Origin: Xanthobacteraceae bacterium
Lineage (GTDB): Bacteria > Pseudomonadota > Alphaproteobacteria > Rhizobiales > Xanthobacteraceae
DNA length: 5,671 nucleotides
Assembly: GCA_030043285.1 (NCBI GenBank)
Contig: JASHXZ010000454.1
Location: 1 to 5,671, forward strand
Direction of reading: 5' to 3'
Of the stretch, positions 5,300 through 5,671 are shown in pieces; positions within the stretch are counted from its first letter, which is position 1; every line of letters starts with the position of its first letter. The notes below the pieces were generated by a model. It saw only the letters and a program-made list of their open reading frames with translations. It searched no databases and was not told the DNA's origin. A program made the position numbers and the translations under genes.

Positions 5300-5671
5300 T
5301 CAATACGGCGTCTTGTTGATCTCGCCCGAGCCGGTGACGTACCAGCGCTCGCTGACGAAGGGCTTGCCGGCGAGCCGGTCGGCGAGCCAGTCGGCCAACA
5401 GGATCGGTGGGAACGGGCCCAGATTGGCGGCCGGCACGTTGCCGACCGAATGGCGCGATTCCTGATAGACCACCATCTGCTTCGGCCCGTTGAGCGCCGC
5501 CATCAGGTGCTCGGAATGTTCGAGCGGGCTTAGTTCCTCGGCTTCGCCGGCGATGCACAGATAGGGTACATGGATTTTTTCGGCGTGGCCTTGCCAGGTG
5601 ATGTGCTTCCGGAATTCGTCGAACTCGTCCTCGTCGGTGATGCCCGACATGTACATGAAGCGCTTCTTGAA
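5300..5671 (-). CDS. Alpha/beta hydrolase, C-terminal fragment (N-terminus outside window)
   Basis: A frame open from the right edge encodes the last 123 residues and ends in TGA at 5302-5300. Met codons inside it (the first at 5656) are probably internal, because the frame extends in-phase to base 5671. The fragment has the end of an alpha/beta hydrolase fold: VPYLCIAGEAEELSPLEH (35-52 of the fragment) is the strand and loop carrying the acidic catalytic residue, and ESRHSVG (71-77) carries the probable catalytic histidine H74. A conserved-looking tail follows (PILLADWLADRLAGKPF, 89-105). It resembles FrsA/DUF1100-like or 2,6-dihydroxypseudooxynicotine-hydrolase-like esterases, and more loosely S9-type peptidases. 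The nucleophile serine is outside the window. The acid position appears to be Glu rather than Asp. It converges on the multicopper oxidase with 31 bases between the stops. The exact substrate is unknown. Confidence 0.8.
   Translation of the reverse strand, partial: FKKRFMYMSGITDEDEFDEFRKHITWQGHAEKIHVPYLCIAGEAEELSPLEHSEHLMAALNGPKQMVVYQESRHSVGNVPAANLGPFPPILLADWLADRLAGKPFVSERWYVTGSGEINKTPY

Overview
The window looks like a GC-rich alphaproteobacterial chromosome segment, probably Hyphomicrobiales/Xanthobacteraceae-like. This is inferred from high GC on the right side, frequent GTG starts, a short Tat-exported multicopper oxidase and the mix of nitrilase, nitroreductase and hydrolase genes; no marker gene fixes the taxon. 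No RNA genes, CRISPR arrays, transposases or integrases were seen.

Left block (1-1766, minus strand): two surface-polysaccharide genes read leftward. A rhamnan-synthesis F (RgpF) family protein (831-1766) is followed, with a 4-base ATGA stop/start overlap, by a WbsX-like (GH99-like) protein (834 down to the window edge). The WbsX-like gene is open from its ATG to base 1 and continues outside the window. Parts of the RgpF gene are clearly poorer in GC than the right-hand genes, which fits a transferred or fast-evolving envelope-polysaccharide locus. A 169-base gap (1767-1935) with no convincing gene separates this block from the next.

Middle block (1936-3753, minus strand): a nitrilase-family C-N hydrolase and, 66 bases downstream, an FMN nitroreductase resembling nitrobenzoate reductases. 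They are probably co-transcribed. The spacer holds two abutting imperfect copies of a 20/21-base direct repeat. Together the genes suggest processing of nitrile- and nitro-substituted (aromatic) compounds, but the substrates cannot be read from sequence.

Right block (3754-5671): a Tat-exported three-domain multicopper oxidase on the plus strand is divergent from the nitrilase across a 96-base promoter region. It has all four copper-ligand motifs and a phenylalanine at the type 1 axial position, as in high-potential laccases. It converges, after 31 bases, on the C-terminal part of an alpha/beta hydrolase (5300-5671, minus) whose N-terminus lies outside the window.

I found no clearly new multi-gene system. 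The items most worth a second look are the divergent WbsX protein and its RgpF coupling, the CGEN-type nitrilase, the axial-Phe oxidase, the tandem repeat in the nitrilase-nitroreductase spacer, and the compositional boundary around 1767-1935.
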